Part shown: piece by piece, positions 44,053 to 54,859 of the stretch
How positions within the stretch are numbered: position 1 is the first letter of the stretch
How the letters are laid out: every line of letters starts with the position of its first letter
Assembly (NCBI RefSeq): GCF_006171285.1
Contig: NZ_CP040889.1
Coordinates: forward strand, 992,001-1,056,000
Reading direction: 5' to 3'
From: Leclercia adecarboxylata
GTDB lineage: Bacteria; Pseudomonadota; Gammaproteobacteria; Enterobacterales; Enterobacteriaceae
Length of the DNA stretch: 64,000 nucleotides
Translations under genes and position numbers: made by a program
The notes under the pieces: model-generated
Database searches by the model: none
Seen by the model: only the letters and a program-made list of their open reading frames with translations
Told to the model about the DNA's origin: nothing

Positions 44053-46290
44053 TTAACCGCCGTGCAGACGACGGGCGTCAATCACATCCGGCACCTGGTT
44101 CAGCTTGCCGAGCACCCGGCCCAGCACCTGCAGGTTATAGATTTCGATAGTCATATCGATGGTGGCGAGCTGCTGACGGGTGTCGCTGCGGCTGGCAACT
44201 CCCAGCACGTTCACCTTTTCATTCGCCAGAATGGTGGTGATGTCGCGCAGCAGGCCGCTGCGGTCGTTGGCCGAAACCCGCACCACCAGCGAATAACCGG
44301 CAGAATAACTCTCGCCCCACACCGCATCCACGATGCGTTCCGGGGCGTGGGACTGTAAGTCGTCCAACTGATCGCAGTCCGCACGGTGGATGGAGATCCC
44401 GCGCCCCTGGGTAATAAAGCCGACGATCTCATCCCCGGGGATCGGCTGGCAGCAGCGGGCGATGTGGTGCATCAGGTTACCGACGCCTTCCACCACCACC
44501 CTGCCGTTGTCTTTCTCTTTGCTACGGTGCTGCGGGTTGTAGCTCTTCTGCTGCAACTGCTTCAGCGCCGCGGCATCCTGCTCTTCCGCGCTCGGTTTGT
44601 TGAACTGCGCCTGCAGGAAATTCACCATCTGGTTAAGACGGATATCTCCGCCCCCAATGGCGGCCAGCAGCTCATCCAGCTCGTTAAAGTTGTAGCGCGG
44701 CAGCAGGAATTTTTCCGCCTCTTTCAGGTGGATGCCTAAATGTTCCAGCTCGTCATCGAGGATCTGGCGCCCGGCAAGGATGTTCTTGTCACGATCCTGC
44801 TTGCGGAACCAGGCGTGTATTTTTGAGCGCCCGCGGCTGGTAGTGATATAGCCGAGGTTCGGGTTCAGCCAGTCGCGGCTCGGGTTCGGCTGTTTCTGGG
44901 TGATGATGTCCACCTGATCGCCCATCTGCAGCTGATAGGTGAACGGCACGATACGCCCGCCGATTTTGGCCCCGATGCAGCGATGCCCCACGTCACTGTG
45001 GATGTGGTAAGCGAAGTCGAGCGGCGTTGAGCCCGCAGGCAGGTCAACCACGTCGCCTTTTGGCGTAAAGACGTAGACCCGGTCATCAAAGACCTGGCTG
45101 CGCACTTCGTCGAGCATTTCGCCGGAGTCGGCCATCTCCTCCTGCCACGCAATCAGCTTACGCAGCCAGGCGATGCGATCTTCGTGCCCGGAGCGCGCCC
45201 CCCCTGAGGTGCCCTCTTTGTACTTCCAGTGCGCGGCGACGCCCAGCTCGGACTCTTCGTGCATCTGTTTGGTACGGATCTGGATCTCGACCGGTTTGCC
45301 GCCCGGCCCCAGCACCACAGTGTGGATCGACTGGTAGCCGTTCGGTTTCGGGTTAGCGACGTAGTCGTCAAACTCATCCGGCATGTGGCGGTAATGGGTG
45401 TGAACAATACCCAGCGCGGCGTAGCAGTCCTGTAACCGCTCCGCCACGATACGCACGGCGCGCACGTCAAACAGCTCGTCAAAGGCGAGATGCTTCTTCT
45501 GCATTTTGCGCCAGATGCTGTAGATATGCTTCGGACGGCCATACACTTCGGCCTTCACGCCCTCTTCTTTCATCGACTTACGCAAGCCGCCGACAAACTC
45601 GTCGATGTAGTGTTCACGGTCGATACGGCGCTCGTGCAGCAGCTTAGCAATGCGCTTGTATTCCGCCGGGTGCAGGTAGCGGAAGCAGTAATCTTCCAGC
45701 TCCCATTTCAGCTGCCCGATCCCCAGACGGTTCGCCAGCGGGGCATAGATATTGGTGCACTCTTTCGCCGCCAGCACGCGTTCATCTTCCGGCGCGTCTT
45801 TCACTTCCCGCAGATGGGCGACGCGTTCCGCAAGCTTGATCACCACGCAGCGGAAATCATCCACCATCGCCAGCAGCATACGGCGGACGTTATCGACCTG
45901 TTCAGAGGAGACCGAATCGGTGTGGGTGGCTTTAAGCTGGCGGATGGCCGCCATGTCGCGCACGCCGTGGATCAGGGCGACAACGGATTTACCCACGCTT
46001 TCGCGAAGGACATCTTCTGTGACCACCTCCGCGTCCGCCAGCGGGAACAGCAGCGCAGCCTGCAGCGTTTCGATATCCATGCTCAGCATCGAGAGGATTT
46101 CGACCATTTCAATGCCGCGCCACAGCATCAGCTCGGCGTCGGGATGCCCCTGAGTGGTGCGCAGACAATAGGCCCATGTTTCGGTTAAGCGTTCACACGA
46201 CTGCTGGCTGGCAATCCCCAGACTTGCGATCCATTTTTGTGGGTCAAACTCACCAGCTTTATTGAGATGTGCACTTCTTACCGCAACCAT
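44053..46290 (-). CDS. relA: GTP pyrophosphokinase RelA
   Basis: 745 residues. An inactive HD-like region (N-terminal third), the synthetase with YGRPKHIYSIWRKM and GYQSIHTVVLGPGG, TGS (VFTPKGDVVDLPAGSTPLDF), zinc-finger-like helical region with CCQPIPGD and a C-terminal ACT/RRM domain. It makes (p)ppGpp on stalled ribosomes. Start MVAVRSAHL matches E. coli; a 65-residue in-frame extension upstream runs through rlmD and is rejected. Confidence 0.98.
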   Translation of the reverse strand: MVAVRSAHLNKAGEFDPQKWIASLGIASQQSCERLTETWAYCLRTTQGHPDAELMLWRGIEMVEILSMLSMDIETLQAALLFPLADAEVVTEDVLRESVGKSVVALIHGVRDMAAIRQLKATHTDSVSSEQVDNVRRMLLAMVDDFRCVVIKLAERVAHLREVKDAPEDERVLAAKECTNIYAPLANRLGIGQLKWELEDYCFRYLHPAEYKRIAKLLHERRIDREHYIDEFVGGLRKSMKEEGVKAEVYGRPKHIYSIWRKMQKKHLAFDELFDVRAVRIVAERLQDCYAALGIVHTHYRHMPDEFDDYVANPKPNGYQSIHTVVLGPGGKPVEIQIRTKQMHEESELGVAAHWKYKEGTSGGARSGHEDRIAWLRKLIAWQEEMADSGEMLDEVRSQVFDDRVYVFTPKGDVVDLPAGSTPLDFAYHIHSDVGHRCIGAKIGGRIVPFTYQLQMGDQVDIITQKQPNPSRDWLNPNLGYITTSRGRSKIHAWFRKQDRDKNILAGRQILDDELEHLGIHLKEAEKFLLPRYNFNELDELLAAIGGGDIRLNQMVNFLQAQFNKPSAEEQDAAALKQLQQKSYNPQHRSKEKDNGRVVVEGVGNLMHHIARCCQPIPGDEIVGFITQGRGISIHRADCDQLDDLQSHAPERIVDAVWGESYSAGYSLVVRVSANDRSGLLRDITTILANEKVNVLGVASRSDTRQQLATIDMTIEIYNLQVLGRVLGKLNQVPDVIDARRLHGG

Positions 46291-46342
46291 TGTCCTCTCC
46301 TTTAGGGACCCTTGCCTGTCGAATTCGACAAGCCGAAACTCA

Positions 46343-47641
46343 TCAGTTGTGTTCAAACAACGCCATTGATTCCAGATGTCCAGTGTGCGGGAACATATCA
46401 AGCATTGCCAGACGCTGAATCTGGTAACCCGCCGCGAGTAACGTCTCGCTATCCCGGGCAAGCGTCGCCGGATTACAGGAAACATAGACCACGCGTTTGG
46501 GAGCGAGTTTAATAATATGCTGCATCACGCCTGGCGCGCCCGCGCGTGCCGGGTCCAGCAGGATTTTATCGAAACCGTGCGCCGCCCAGGGCTGCCTGGT
46601 GACATCCTCTTCCAGATTCTCATGAAAAAATGTCACGTTTTGCAGCGCATTGTGAACAGCGTTGTCGCGCCCCTTTTCCACCAGCGCCGCCACGCCCTCT
46701 ACGCCCACGACGCTGTGCGCCCGTTTTGCCAGCGGCAGGGTAAAGTTGCCCATCCCGCAGAACAGGTCGAGCACCCGGTCTTCTGGCTGAATATCCAGCC
46801 ACGCCAGCGTGGTCGCCACCATCTGCTGATTTACACCGTCATTGACCTGAATAAAATCGCGCGGACTGAACGTTAAGCGTAGCCCGTCTGAATCATACCA
46901 GGGCGTTTCACCGCTCAGTTGCTCAAGTATCTCGCTTTGCGGAGCGAGATAAAGCGCAAGGTCAAGGGAATGCGAAAAGCGTTCCAGTTTTTCACGATCC
47001 TGGGCCGACAGCGGCGCCGTATGGCGCAGAACCATCAGCGGACCGCTGTTGGCCAGCACCAGCTCAACGTGCCCGAGATGGCGAGCACCCTGCAGTTCAG
47101 AGAGGCATTTGCGCACTTCTGGCAGCAATGCCTCAAGACGGGGCACCAGAATGGGGCACTGTTTTACGTCCACGATGTCGCTGGAGTTAGCCTTGCGAAA
47201 GCCCATCTCCAGACGCGCGGTTTTCGGCTGCCAGTTCAGGCTCAGACGCGCCCGGCGGCGGTAGCCCCAGGGCTTATCGGCGATGACTTCATCGACGTCG
47301 TGCTTTAGCAAGCGCGCCAGGGCATTGCTTTTGCTGCGCTCCTGGAGCGCAACGCTGGCGTGCTGCTGTTGGCAGCCGCCGCACACGCCGAAGTGCGGAC
47401 AGCGTGGCGTTTCGCGTTCCGGGCTATCATTAAGACGACGCTTTACCTGCCCGCGTGCGTACTGACGTTTCTCTTCCGTCAGGGTGATTTCCGCACGCTC
47501 CTGGGGCAGCAGTCCGGGGATAAACACGGTCTTACCCTCATGGCGCGCCACCCCCTGTCCGAACGGATCGAGGTCTGTCACTTCAACAGTTATGATCTGA
47601 CGCGTCGTCACGCGTCGCTTTGCAGAGTAGAATTGCGCCAT
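46343..47641 (-). CDS. rlmD: 23S rRNA (uracil(1939)-C(5))-methyltransferase
   Basis: 432 residues. TRAM domain at the N-terminus, 4Fe-4S Cys cluster in [17 protein letters not shown] fold with [16 protein letters not shown], and catalytic Cys in [13 protein letters not shown]. It methylates U1939. Start at [10 protein letters not shown]. Divergent from barA. Confidence 0.97.
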   Translation of the reverse strand: MAQFYSAKRRVTTRQIITVEVTDLDPFGQGVARHEGKTVFIPGLLPQERAEITLTEEKRQYARGQVKRRLNDSPERETPRCPHFGVCGGCQQQHASVALQERSKSNALARLLKHDVDEVIADKPWGYRRRARLSLNWQPKTARLEMGFRKANSSDIVDVKQCPILVPRLEALLPEVRKCLSELQGARHLGHVELVLANSGPLMVLRHTAPLSAQDREKLERFSHSLDLALYLAPQSEILEQLSGETPWYDSDGLRLTFSPRDFIQVNDGVNQQMVATTLAWLDIQPEDRVLDLFCGMGNFTLPLAKRAHSVVGVEGVAALVEKGRDNAVHNALQNVTFFHENLEEDVTRQPWAAHGFDKILLDPARAGAPGVMQHIIKLAPKRVVYVSCNPATLARDSETLLAAGYQIQRLAMLDMFPHTGHLESMALFEHN

Positions 47642-47698
47642 CGCCGGGAATTTTCTCAAATGAACATATTGACTCTAATTGTCCCATAACGGAACTCC

Positions 47699-50455
47699 AT
47701 GACCAACTACAGCCTGCGTGCGCGCATGATGATTTTGATCCTCGCCCCTACCGTACTCATTGGTTTACTGCTGAGTACCTTCTTCGTGGTGCACCGTTAT
47801 AACGACCTGCAGCGCCAGCTCGAGGACGCAGGGGCCAGCATTATTGAGCCGCTGGCAGTCTCCAGCGAATACGGCATGAACCTGCAAAATCGCGAGCCAA
47901 TAGGCCAGCTCATCAGCATTCTGCATCGCCGTCATTCAGAGATTGTGCGGGCTATCTCGGTGTATGACCAAAATAATCGCCTGTTCGTCACCTCCAACAT
48001 CCAGCTTGACCCGGATACCCTGAAGCTGCCGGACGGTTCCGCGTTTCCCAAGCGGCTGAGCGTGATCCGCCAGGGCGAAAAAATGATCCTGCGCACGCCG
48101 ATTATCTCGGAAAGCTATTCACCGGATGAATCACCCGCGTCGGACGCCAAGCCCAATAACAACCTGCTGGGATATGTGGCCCTGGAGCTGGATCTCAAGT
48201 CCGTGCGGCTGCAGCAGTACCGGGAGATCTTTATCTCCACGGTGATGATGCTGTTTTGTATCGGCATCGCGCTGATCTTCGGCTGGCGTCTGATGCGCGA
48301 TGTAACCAGCCCTATCCGCAACATGGTGAATACCGTCGACCGCATCCGCCGGGGCCAGCTCGACAGCCGCGTCGAAGGCTTTATGCTCGGCGAGCTGGAT
48401 ATGCTGAAAAATGGCATCAACTCGATGGCGATGTCGCTGGCGGCGTACCACGAGGAGATGCAGCATAACGTCGATCAGGCCACCTCCGACCTGCGGGAAA
48501 CCCTGGAGCAGATGGAGATCCAGAACGTCGAGCTGGATCTGGCGAAAAAACGCGCCCAGGAGGCGGCCCGCATTAAGTCAGAGTTCCTGGCGAACATGTC
48601 CCACGAGCTGCGCACCCCGCTTAATGGGGTAATCGGCTTTACCCGCCTGACCCTGAAAACCGAGCTCAACCCGACCCAGCGCGACCACCTGCATACCATC
48701 GAGCGTTCGGCTAATAACCTGCTGGCGATCATCAACGACGTGCTGGACTTCTCCAAGCTCGAGGCGGGCAAACTGATCCTCGAGAGCATTCCGTTCCCGC
48801 TGCGCAACACCCTGGATGAAGTGGTCACCCTGCTGGCGCACTCCTCTCACGATAAAGGGCTGGAGCTGACGCTGAACATTAAAAACGACGTGCCGGACAA
48901 CGTGATTGGCGATCCGCTGCGCCTGCAGCAGGTGATCACCAACCTGGTGGGTAACGCCATTAAATTCACCGAGAGCGGTAACATCGACGTGCTGGTTGAA
49001 AAGCGCGCCATCAGTAATACCAAGGTGCAGATTGAGGTGCAGATCCGCGACACCGGGATCGGTATTCCTGAGCGGGATCAGTCCCGGCTGTTCCAGGCCT
49101 TCCGTCAGGCCGATGCCAGCATCTCCCGTCGCCACGGCGGCACCGGGCTGGGGCTGGTGATCACCCAGAAGCTGGTTAACGAGATGGGGGGTGATATCTC
49201 CTTCCACAGCCAGCCTAACCGGGGTTCAACCTTCTGGTTCCATATCAATCTTGACCTGAACCCGAATGTCCTGACCGATCGCCTGGCCATGGATTGCCTG
49301 CAGGGTAAACGGCTGGCGTACGTGGAGCCCAATACCGCCGCCGCGCAAAGCACCCTCGATGTGCTGAGCACCACTCCGCTGGAGGTGGTTTACAGTCCGG
49401 GGTTCTCCGCGCTGCCGGTTGACCATTACGACATTCTGCTGATGGGGATCCCGGTGACCTTTACCGGCGAGCTGAGCATGCAGCAGGAGCGGCTGGCGAA
49501 AGCGGCCTCGATGACCGATTACCTGCTGCTGGCCCTGCCGTGCCATGCGCAGATTAACGCCGAGGAGCTTAAGCATGACGGAGCGGCCGCCTGTCTGCTG
49601 AAACCGCTGACCGCCACCCGCCTGCTGCCGACCCTGACCGAGTACTGCCGCCTGAACCATCACGCCGCGCCTGCGATCAGCGATGAGAGCAAACTGCCGA
49701 TGACCGTGATGGCGGTGGATGATAACCCCGCCAACCTGAAGCTGATTGGCGCGCTGCTGGAGGATCAGGTACAGCATGTCGAACTGTGCGAGAGCGGCCT
49801 GCAGTCCGTGGAGCGGGCGAAGGAGATGCCGTTTGACCTGATCATGATGGATATTCAGATGCCCGGCATGGACGGCATCCGCGCCTGTGAACTGATTCGC
49901 CAGCTTCCTCATCACCTGCAAACGCCGGTTATCGCCGTAACGGCGCATGCGATGGCGGGTCAAAAAGAGAAGCTGCTGAGCGCCGGGATGAACGACTATC
50001 TGGCGAAGCCGATCGAAGAAGAGAAGCTGCGCAGCCTGCTGTTGCGCTACAAACCCGGCCCCGCCACGGGCAACCGGATAGCCCCGCCGGAGCCCCCGGC
50101 GATAGTGGTTAACAGCAGTGCAACCCTCGACTGGCAGCTGGCGCTGCGTCAGGCTGCGGGTAAAAACGATCTGGCGCGGGAGATGCTGCAGATGCTGGTG
50201 GCCTTCCTGCCGGAGATCCGCAATAAGGTGGAAGAGCAGCTGGTAGGTGAAGATCCGGAAGACCTGCTCGGAGCGATCCATAAGCTGCACGGCAGCTGCG
50301 GGTACAGCGGGGTGCCGCGCCTGAAGAATCTCTGTCAGCTGCTGGAACAGCAGTTACGTTCCGGCACGCCGGAGAGCGAGCTGGAACCGGAGTTCCTGGA
50401 GCTGCTGGATGAGATGGATAACGTTACGCGGGAAGCGATGAAGGTGCTGGGATAG
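47699..50455 (+). CDS. barA: Hybrid sensor histidine kinase BarA
   Basis: 918 residues, equal to E. coli. Two membrane segments (about 9-31 and 176-198) frame a periplasmic sensor; then HAMP, histidine kinase with His302 in [11 protein letters not shown], ATPase ([22 protein letters not shown]), receiver with [11 protein letters not shown] (Asp near 718) and HPt with [11 protein letters not shown]. It phosphorylates UvrY, which turns on csrB; csrB lies 8 kb downstream in this window. Carboxylic acids such as acetate are reported stimuli for E. coli BarA. Confidence 0.98.
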   Translation: MTNYSLRARMMILILAPTVLIGLLLSTFFVVHRYNDLQRQLEDAGASIIEPLAVSSEYGMNLQNREPIGQLISILHRRHSEIVRAISVYDQNNRLFVTSNIQLDPDTLKLPDGSAFPKRLSVIRQGEKMILRTPIISESYSPDESPASDAKPNNNLLGYVALELDLKSVRLQQYREIFISTVMMLFCIGIALIFGWRLMRDVTSPIRNMVNTVDRIRRGQLDSRVEGFMLGELDMLKNGINSMAMSLAAYHEEMQHNVDQATSDLRETLEQMEIQNVELDLAKKRAQEAARIKSEFLANMSHELRTPLNGVIGFTRLTLKTELNPTQRDHLHTIERSANNLLAIINDVLDFSKLEAGKLILESIPFPLRNTLDEVVTLLAHSSHDKGLELTLNIKNDVPDNVIGDPLRLQQVITNLVGNAIKFTESGNIDVLVEKRAISNTKVQIEVQIRDTGIGIPERDQSRLFQAFRQADASISRRHGGTGLGLVITQKLVNEMGGDISFHSQPNRGSTFWFHINLDLNPNVLTDRLAMDCLQGKRLAYVEPNTAAAQSTLDVLSTTPLEVVYSPGFSALPVDHYDILLMGIPVTFTGELSMQQERLAKAASMTDYLLLALPCHAQINAEELKHDGAAACLLKPLTATRLLPTLTEYCRLNHHAAPAISDESKLPMTVMAVDDNPANLKLIGALLEDQVQHVELCESGLQSVERAKEMPFDLIMMDIQMPGMDGIRACELIRQLPHHLQTPVIAVTAHAMAGQKEKLLSAGMNDYLAKPIEEEKLRSLLLRYKPGPATGNRIAPPEPPAIVVNSSATLDWQLALRQAAGKNDLAREMLQMLVAFLPEIRNKVEEQLVGEDPEDLLGAIHKLHGSCGYSGVPRLKNLCQLLEQQLRSGTPESELEPEFLELLDEMDNVTREAMKVLG

Positions 50456-50463
50456 TAAAGCGA

Positions 50464-50498
50464 CCCCCTCTCACTGAGGGAGAGGGTTGGGGTGAGGG
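50464..50498. repeat. CCCTCTC...GAGAGGG palindromic repeat after barA
   Basis: CCCCCTCTCACTGAGGGAGA followed by GGGTTGGGGTGAGGG. It is a single unit of the family seen as an inverted pair at 27522. It starts 8 bases after the barA stop. Confidence 0.8.
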
Positions 50499-50509
50499 AG
50501 AATATGCCG

Positions 50510-50845
50510 CACCGGTGGCTGTTCCGTTCACTTCCAGAGTCGTGCTTCTCTGTTACAACGGAACCGGTGAACGTGCCAGGGCGGCTCAATCGCCACCGCC
50601 CTGGCGACCCGGGCTACCGGCAAGAAAATCGCCGCTTCGCGGATTGTTCGCCCCATCCCTGGGGCTCACCCCTTCGGGGCCAGCGCAAGCGCTGTCCAAA
50701 ATTGCTCCCGGCAATTTTGTCCTCAGCTTATTCCTTCAGGCTTTCGGGTCGGGCACCAGCCTGCATCCATGCAGGCTATGCCCTCTCGGCGCGTCCATGC
50801 GCCTCGCCCCGGCCTTACGGAAACGCTTCGGCGATTTTCAGCCGG
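50510..50845. other. Chain of about ten short hairpins, unidentified structured element
   Basis: Stems read directly: 50510-50569 (CACCGG..GTTCCGTT / AACGGAACCGGTG), 50576-50604 (CCAGGGCGG / CCGCCCTGG), 50632-50642 (CCGC-TTC-GCGG), 50650-50665 (GCCCCA / TGGGGC), 50669-50679 (CCCC-TTC-GGGG), 50681-50694 (CAGCGC / GCGCTG), 50697-50719 (CAAAATTGC / GCAATTTTG), 50758-50777 (AGCCTGCA / TGCAGGCT), 50788-50803 (GGCGC / GCGCC), and 50809-50845 (CCGGC / GCCGG) enclosing CGC-TTCG-GCG. No frame here looks coding. It ends in an AT-rich stretch up to the glycerate kinase stop. It may be a mobile non-coding repeat or a structured RNA; orientation is unknown. Confidence 0.6.
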
Positions 50846-50923
50846 ACCTTGTCATCGCTGTAATTAATTAATTTTTTTCTAAAAAAATCTTTCGCTTTAA
50901 AGATAAAAAATCTCTGAGACCTC

Positions 50924-52075
50924 TTAGCCCTTCTGACCTGTCCCCATCCCCACCTTCAGTACGGCCGCAATATTCCTCGCCGCCATCCGCACATTCTCCT
51001 CGGCGTTTTCCAGCGCCTCCTCCAGCGTGCAGACGGTGTAAATCACGCTGAACACCGCGTCGATGCCGTGTTCATGCACCACGCCGACATCCGCCGTCAG
51101 GCTGCCCGCGAGGCCAATCACCGGTTTATTGTGGCGTTTGGCAATCTTCGCCACGCCCACCGGTACTTTGCCATGAATAGTCTGGCTGTCGATCCGCCCT
51201 TCGCCGGTGATCACCAGATCGGCGTCGGCCACCTGGCTGTCGAGGTTGAGTGCATCGGTCACAATTTCAATGCCCTGGCGCAGCTGCGCGCCGCAAAAGG
51301 CATACAACGCTGCCCCCATACCGCCCGCGGCACCGCCGCCGGCCAGGTCGAGCACGTCAACGTCCAGGTCGCGGGCGATGATCCGGGCATACTGCGTCAG
51401 CGCACGATCGAGACGAACGATCATCTCCGGGGTTGCCCCCTTCTGCGGACCAAATACCGCGGTGGCGCCGTTGTCGCCGGTCAGCGGATTGGTGACGTCG
51501 CAGGCCACTTCAATGCGGCACTCCGCCAGCCGTTTATCCAGGCCGCTGATGTCGATACACGCCAGCTTCTCCAGCTCGCCGCCGCCCGCGCCGAGGGCGT
51601 GACCCTGTTCATCCAGCAGCTTCGCGCCAAGCGCCTGCACCATCCCTGCGCCGCCATCGTTGGTGGCGCTGCCGCCAATGCCGATGATGATATGTTTTAC
51701 GCCCGCATCCAGCGCATGACGGATCAGCTCCCCGGTTCCCCAGGAGGTGGTTTTCAGCGGATTACGCTGGGCCGGAGGGACCAGTTCAAGACCGCTGGCC
51801 GCCGCCATCTCGATAAATGCGCTTTTGCCATCGCCGGAGCGGCCATAAAAACCGTCAACATGCTCGCCGAGCGGCCCCGTTACCCGCACCTGAATAATGT
51901 CACCCTGAGTGGCGGCGACCATCGCTTCCACGGTGCCCTCGCCACCATCGGCAACCGGCAGTTTCACGTACTCCGCTGTCGGGAAAATCTCGCAAAATCC
52001 TTGCTCTATCGCCGTCGCCACTGCCAGAGCACTTAGGCTCTCTTTGTAGGAGTCCGGTGCGATAACTATTTTCAT
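50924..52075 (-). CDS. garK: Glycerate 2-kinase
   Basis: 383 residues. Type I glycerate kinase signatures: MKIVIAPDSYKESLSA, LPVADGGEGTVEAMV, GIGGSATNDGGAGM and GEGRIDSQTIHGKVPVGVAK. It phosphorylates D-glycerate to 2-phosphoglycerate. It lies 87 bases after gudD on the same strand, so it is likely the last gene of the glucarate operon; E. coli gudPXD has no kinase and relies on garK in the gar operon. The enzyme could equally be called GlxK-like; I use garK for function. Confidence 0.88.
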   Translation of the reverse strand: MKIVIAPDSYKESLSALAVATAIEQGFCEIFPTAEYVKLPVADGGEGTVEAMVAATQGDIIQVRVTGPLGEHVDGFYGRSGDGKSAFIEMAAASGLELVPPAQRNPLKTTSWGTGELIRHALDAGVKHIIIGIGGSATNDGGAGMVQALGAKLLDEQGHALGAGGGELEKLACIDISGLDKRLAECRIEVACDVTNPLTGDNGATAVFGPQKGATPEMIVRLDRALTQYARIIARDLDVDVLDLAGGGAAGGMGAALYAFCGAQLRQGIEIVTDALNLDSQVADADLVITGEGRIDSQTIHGKVPVGVAKIAKRHNKPVIGLAGSLTADVGVVHEHGIDAVFSVIYTVCTLEEALENAEENVRMAARNIAAVLKVGMGTGQKG

Positions 52076-52162
52076 AAGCCGTCCTTACGCATGTTGACTA
52101 CCATAAGCATACACCCGTCACGCAAGAGAAAATGCCGACTCCCGCAGGAACCGGCACCGGAC

Positions 52163-53500
52163 TTAACGCACCATGCAAGGGCGTTTGTTGTTGAAGGTCC
52201 ACTCCGGGATCAGGTACTGCATCGCCATCGCGTCGTCGCGCGCGCCCAGGCCGTGCTGCAGATAGAGCTCGTGCGCCTTCATCACCCGATCCATATCCAG
52301 CTCAACGCCCAGACCCGGCGTGGTCGGCACCTGCACCATACCGCCTTTGATTTCGAACGGCTCTTTGGTCAGGCGCTGGTTGCCCTCCTGCCAGATCCAG
52401 TGGGTGTCGATGGCAGTGATGTTGCCCGGCGCGGCGGCAGCCACGTGGGTGAACATCGCCAGCGAGATATCAAAGTGGTTGTTGGAGTGCGAGCCCCAGG
52501 TCAGGCCGAACTCGTGGCACATCTGCGCCACGCGCACCGAGCCCTGCATGGTCCAGAAGTGCGGATCCGCCAGCGGAATGTCCACCGACTGCAGCGACAG
52601 GGTGTGCCCCATCTGACGCCAGTCGGTGGCGATCATATTGGTTGCGGTCGGCAGGCCGGTGGCGCGGCGGAACTCAGCCATCACTTCGCGGCCGGAGAAG
52701 CCCTGCTCAGCCCCGCACGGATCTTCCGCGTAGGCCAGAACCCCCTTCAGGCGTTTACCGATGCGGATCGCTTCATCGAGCGACCATGCCCCGTTAGGAT
52801 CGAGGGTAACGCGCGCCTGCGGGAAGCGTTTCGCCAGCGCGATGATCGATTCGGCTTCCTCGTCACCGGCCAGCACGCCGCCCTTTAGTTTGAAATCGTT
52901 GAAGCCGTACTTCTCGTAAGCCGCTTCCGCCAGGCGGACAACCGCATCCGGGGTCATCGCCTCTTCGTGGCGCAGGCGATACCAGTCGCACTGCTCATCC
53001 GGCTGGCTCTGGTACGGCAGCGGCGTCAGCTTGCGGTTGCCCACGAAGAAGAGGTAACCCAGCATCTCGACTTTAGAGCGCTGCTGCCCGTCACCCAGCA
53101 GCGAGGCGACGTTCACCCCCAGGTGCTGGCCCAGCAGGTCGAGCATCGCCGCTTCAATACCGGTGACCACGTGAATGGTAGTGCGCAGGTCAAACGTCTG
53201 CAGCCCGCGTCCGCCCGCGTCACGGTCGGCAAATTCGTTACGTACCGCATTGAGGACGTTTTTGTACGCGCCCAGCGTTTTGCCGACGACCAGCGGGATC
53301 GCATCTTCCAGCGTTTTACGGATCTTCTCGCCACCCGGGATTTCACCCACGCCGGTATGACCGGAGTTGTCTTTGATAATCACAATATTACGGGTGAAGA
53401 ACGGGGCATGGGCGCCGCTCAGGTTCATCAGCATGCTGTCATAACCGGCAACCGGAACGATCTGCATGGAGGTGACAACAGGCGTAGTAAAAGTGCTCAT
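52163..53500 (-). CDS. gudD: Glucarate dehydratase
   Basis: 445 residues. Enolase-superfamily residues: the KxK base in NDFKLKGGV, metal ligands in LDPNGAW, AEDPCG and NMIATDW, and the His base in [10 protein letters not shown]. It dehydrates D-glucarate to 5-keto-4-deoxyglucarate. Fifteen bases after gudX. Very close in sequence to GudX, from which it presumably arose by duplication. Confidence 0.97.
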   Translation of the reverse strand: MSTFTTPVVTSMQIVPVAGYDSMLMNLSGAHAPFFTRNIVIIKDNSGHTGVGEIPGGEKIRKTLEDAIPLVVGKTLGAYKNVLNAVRNEFADRDAGGRGLQTFDLRTTIHVVTGIEAAMLDLLGQHLGVNVASLLGDGQQRSKVEMLGYLFFVGNRKLTPLPYQSQPDEQCDWYRLRHEEAMTPDAVVRLAEAAYEKYGFNDFKLKGGVLAGDEEAESIIALAKRFPQARVTLDPNGAWSLDEAIRIGKRLKGVLAYAEDPCGAEQGFSGREVMAEFRRATGLPTATNMIATDWRQMGHTLSLQSVDIPLADPHFWTMQGSVRVAQMCHEFGLTWGSHSNNHFDISLAMFTHVAAAAPGNITAIDTHWIWQEGNQRLTKEPFEIKGGMVQVPTTPGLGVELDMDRVMKAHELYLQHGLGARDDAMAMQYLIPEWTFNNKRPCMVR

Positions 53501-53515
53501 AATTCAATCCTTTAA

Positions 53516-54859
53516 TCAGTGGCGACCGAACGCAGGGCGTTTACGGTCAAAGGTCCAGCCGGGGATAAGGTACTGCATCGGGCCTGCATCATTACGTGCG
53601 CCGCCAGGCAGTTTCTTATACGCCTCATGCGCTTTGTGGATCTGATCCCAGTCAAGCTCCACGCCAAGCCCCGGTGCGTCAGGAACGGCAATCTTGCCGT
53701 TTTTAATTTCGAGTGGATTTTTGGTCAGGCGCGCTTCGCCTTCCTGCCAGATCCAGTGGGTGTCGATAGCCGTCGGCGTGCCCGGAGCGGCGGCACCGAC
53801 GTGGGTAAACATCGCCAGCGAAATATCAAAGTGGTTGTTGGAGTGGCAACCCCAGGTTAAGCCCCAGTCATCGCACAGCTGCGCCACGCGTACCGCGCCG
53901 GAAAGGGTCCAGAAGTGCGGATCCGCCAGCGGAATATCCACCGAGTTCAGCATCACCGCATGGCCCATCTCGCGCCAGTTGGTGGCAATCATGTTGGTTG
54001 CCACCGGCAGGCCCGTGGCGCGGCGGAACTCTGCCATCACCTCACGGCCGGAGAAGCCCTGCTCAGCGCCACAGGGATCTTCGGCGTAGGTCAGCACATC
54101 GCCCAGGCCTTTGCACAGGGCGATGGCTTCATCCAGCAGCCACGCGCCGTTGGGGTCCACGGTGATGCGGGCATCCGGGAAGCGTTTTTTCAGGGCGCGG
54201 GCGCTGTCGATCTCCTGCTCGCCCGGCAGTACGCCGCCTTTCAGTTTGAAATCTTTAAAGCCGTAGCGATCCTGCGCCGCTTCCGCCAGGCGGACCACCG
54301 CCTCGCTGGTGAGCGCCTCCTGATGGCGCAGGTGATACCACTCGTGGTTGCCCGGTGAACGCTCCAGATAAGGCAGATCGGTTTTGTTGCGATCCCCCAG
54401 GTAGAAGAGGTAGCCCAGCACGGTGACCGCATCGCGCTGTTTACCGGGACCCAGCAGTTCACATACCGGCACGTTCAGCGCTTTGCCGAGAAGATCCAGC
54501 AGCGCCGCTTCCAGCGCCGCCACCGCATTGACCCGCAGTTCAAATGTCCAGGCGCCTTTGCCGAAGGTATCGAAGTCGGCAGACTGGTTGCCCTTGTGCA
54601 CGCGCTGTACCACTTTGTTCAGCCGCGCCACCTCCTGACCGACCACCTGCGGGATGGCATCCACCAGCGTCTGGTAGATCACCTCGCCGCCGGGGGCTTC
54701 CCCTACGCCGGTATTCCCGGCGTTATCGGTCAGCACCACGATGTTGCGGGTAAACCAGGCGTTATGTGCGCCGCCGATGTTCAGCAGCATGCTGTCCTGG
54801 CCGGCGACCGGAATAACCTTCATTTCAGTGACGATAGGGCTGGATTGCATACTCATCAT
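53516..54859 (-). CDS. gudX: Glucarate dehydratase-related protein GudX
   Basis: 447 residues. It keeps the same motifs as GudD ([46 protein letters not shown]), so no catalytic residue is visibly lost. The E. coli homologue has weak glucarate/idarate dehydratase activity and is thought to work with GudD. The start ATG overlaps the gudP TGA (ATGA). Confidence 0.95.
   Translation of the reverse strand: MMSMQSSPIVTEMKVIPVAGQDSMLLNIGGAHNAWFTRNIVVLTDNAGNTGVGEAPGGEVIYQTLVDAIPQVVGQEVARLNKVVQRVHKGNQSADFDTFGKGAWTFELRVNAVAALEAALLDLLGKALNVPVCELLGPGKQRDAVTVLGYLFYLGDRNKTDLPYLERSPGNHEWYHLRHQEALTSEAVVRLAEAAQDRYGFKDFKLKGGVLPGEQEIDSARALKKRFPDARITVDPNGAWLLDEAIALCKGLGDVLTYAEDPCGAEQGFSGREVMAEFRRATGLPVATNMIATNWREMGHAVMLNSVDIPLADPHFWTLSGAVRVAQLCDDWGLTWGCHSNNHFDISLAMFTHVGAAAPGTPTAIDTHWIWQEGEARLTKNPLEIKNGKIAVPDAPGLGVELDWDQIHKAHEAYKKLPGGARNDAGPMQYLIPGWTFDRKRPAFGRH

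Noticed and set aside
46291-46485. 65-residue N-terminal extension of RelA
   Set aside because: It overlaps the 3' end of rlmD out of frame, has no similarity to RelA and the family start at MVAVRSAHL has a good ribosome site.
50492-50871. Two overlapping reading frames of 118-123 codons on the plus strand after barA
   Set aside because: Both consist of hairpin-derived, Arg/Ser/Pro/Leu-rich translation with no ribosome site and no recognisable domain; the DNA is better explained by its stem-loop structure.
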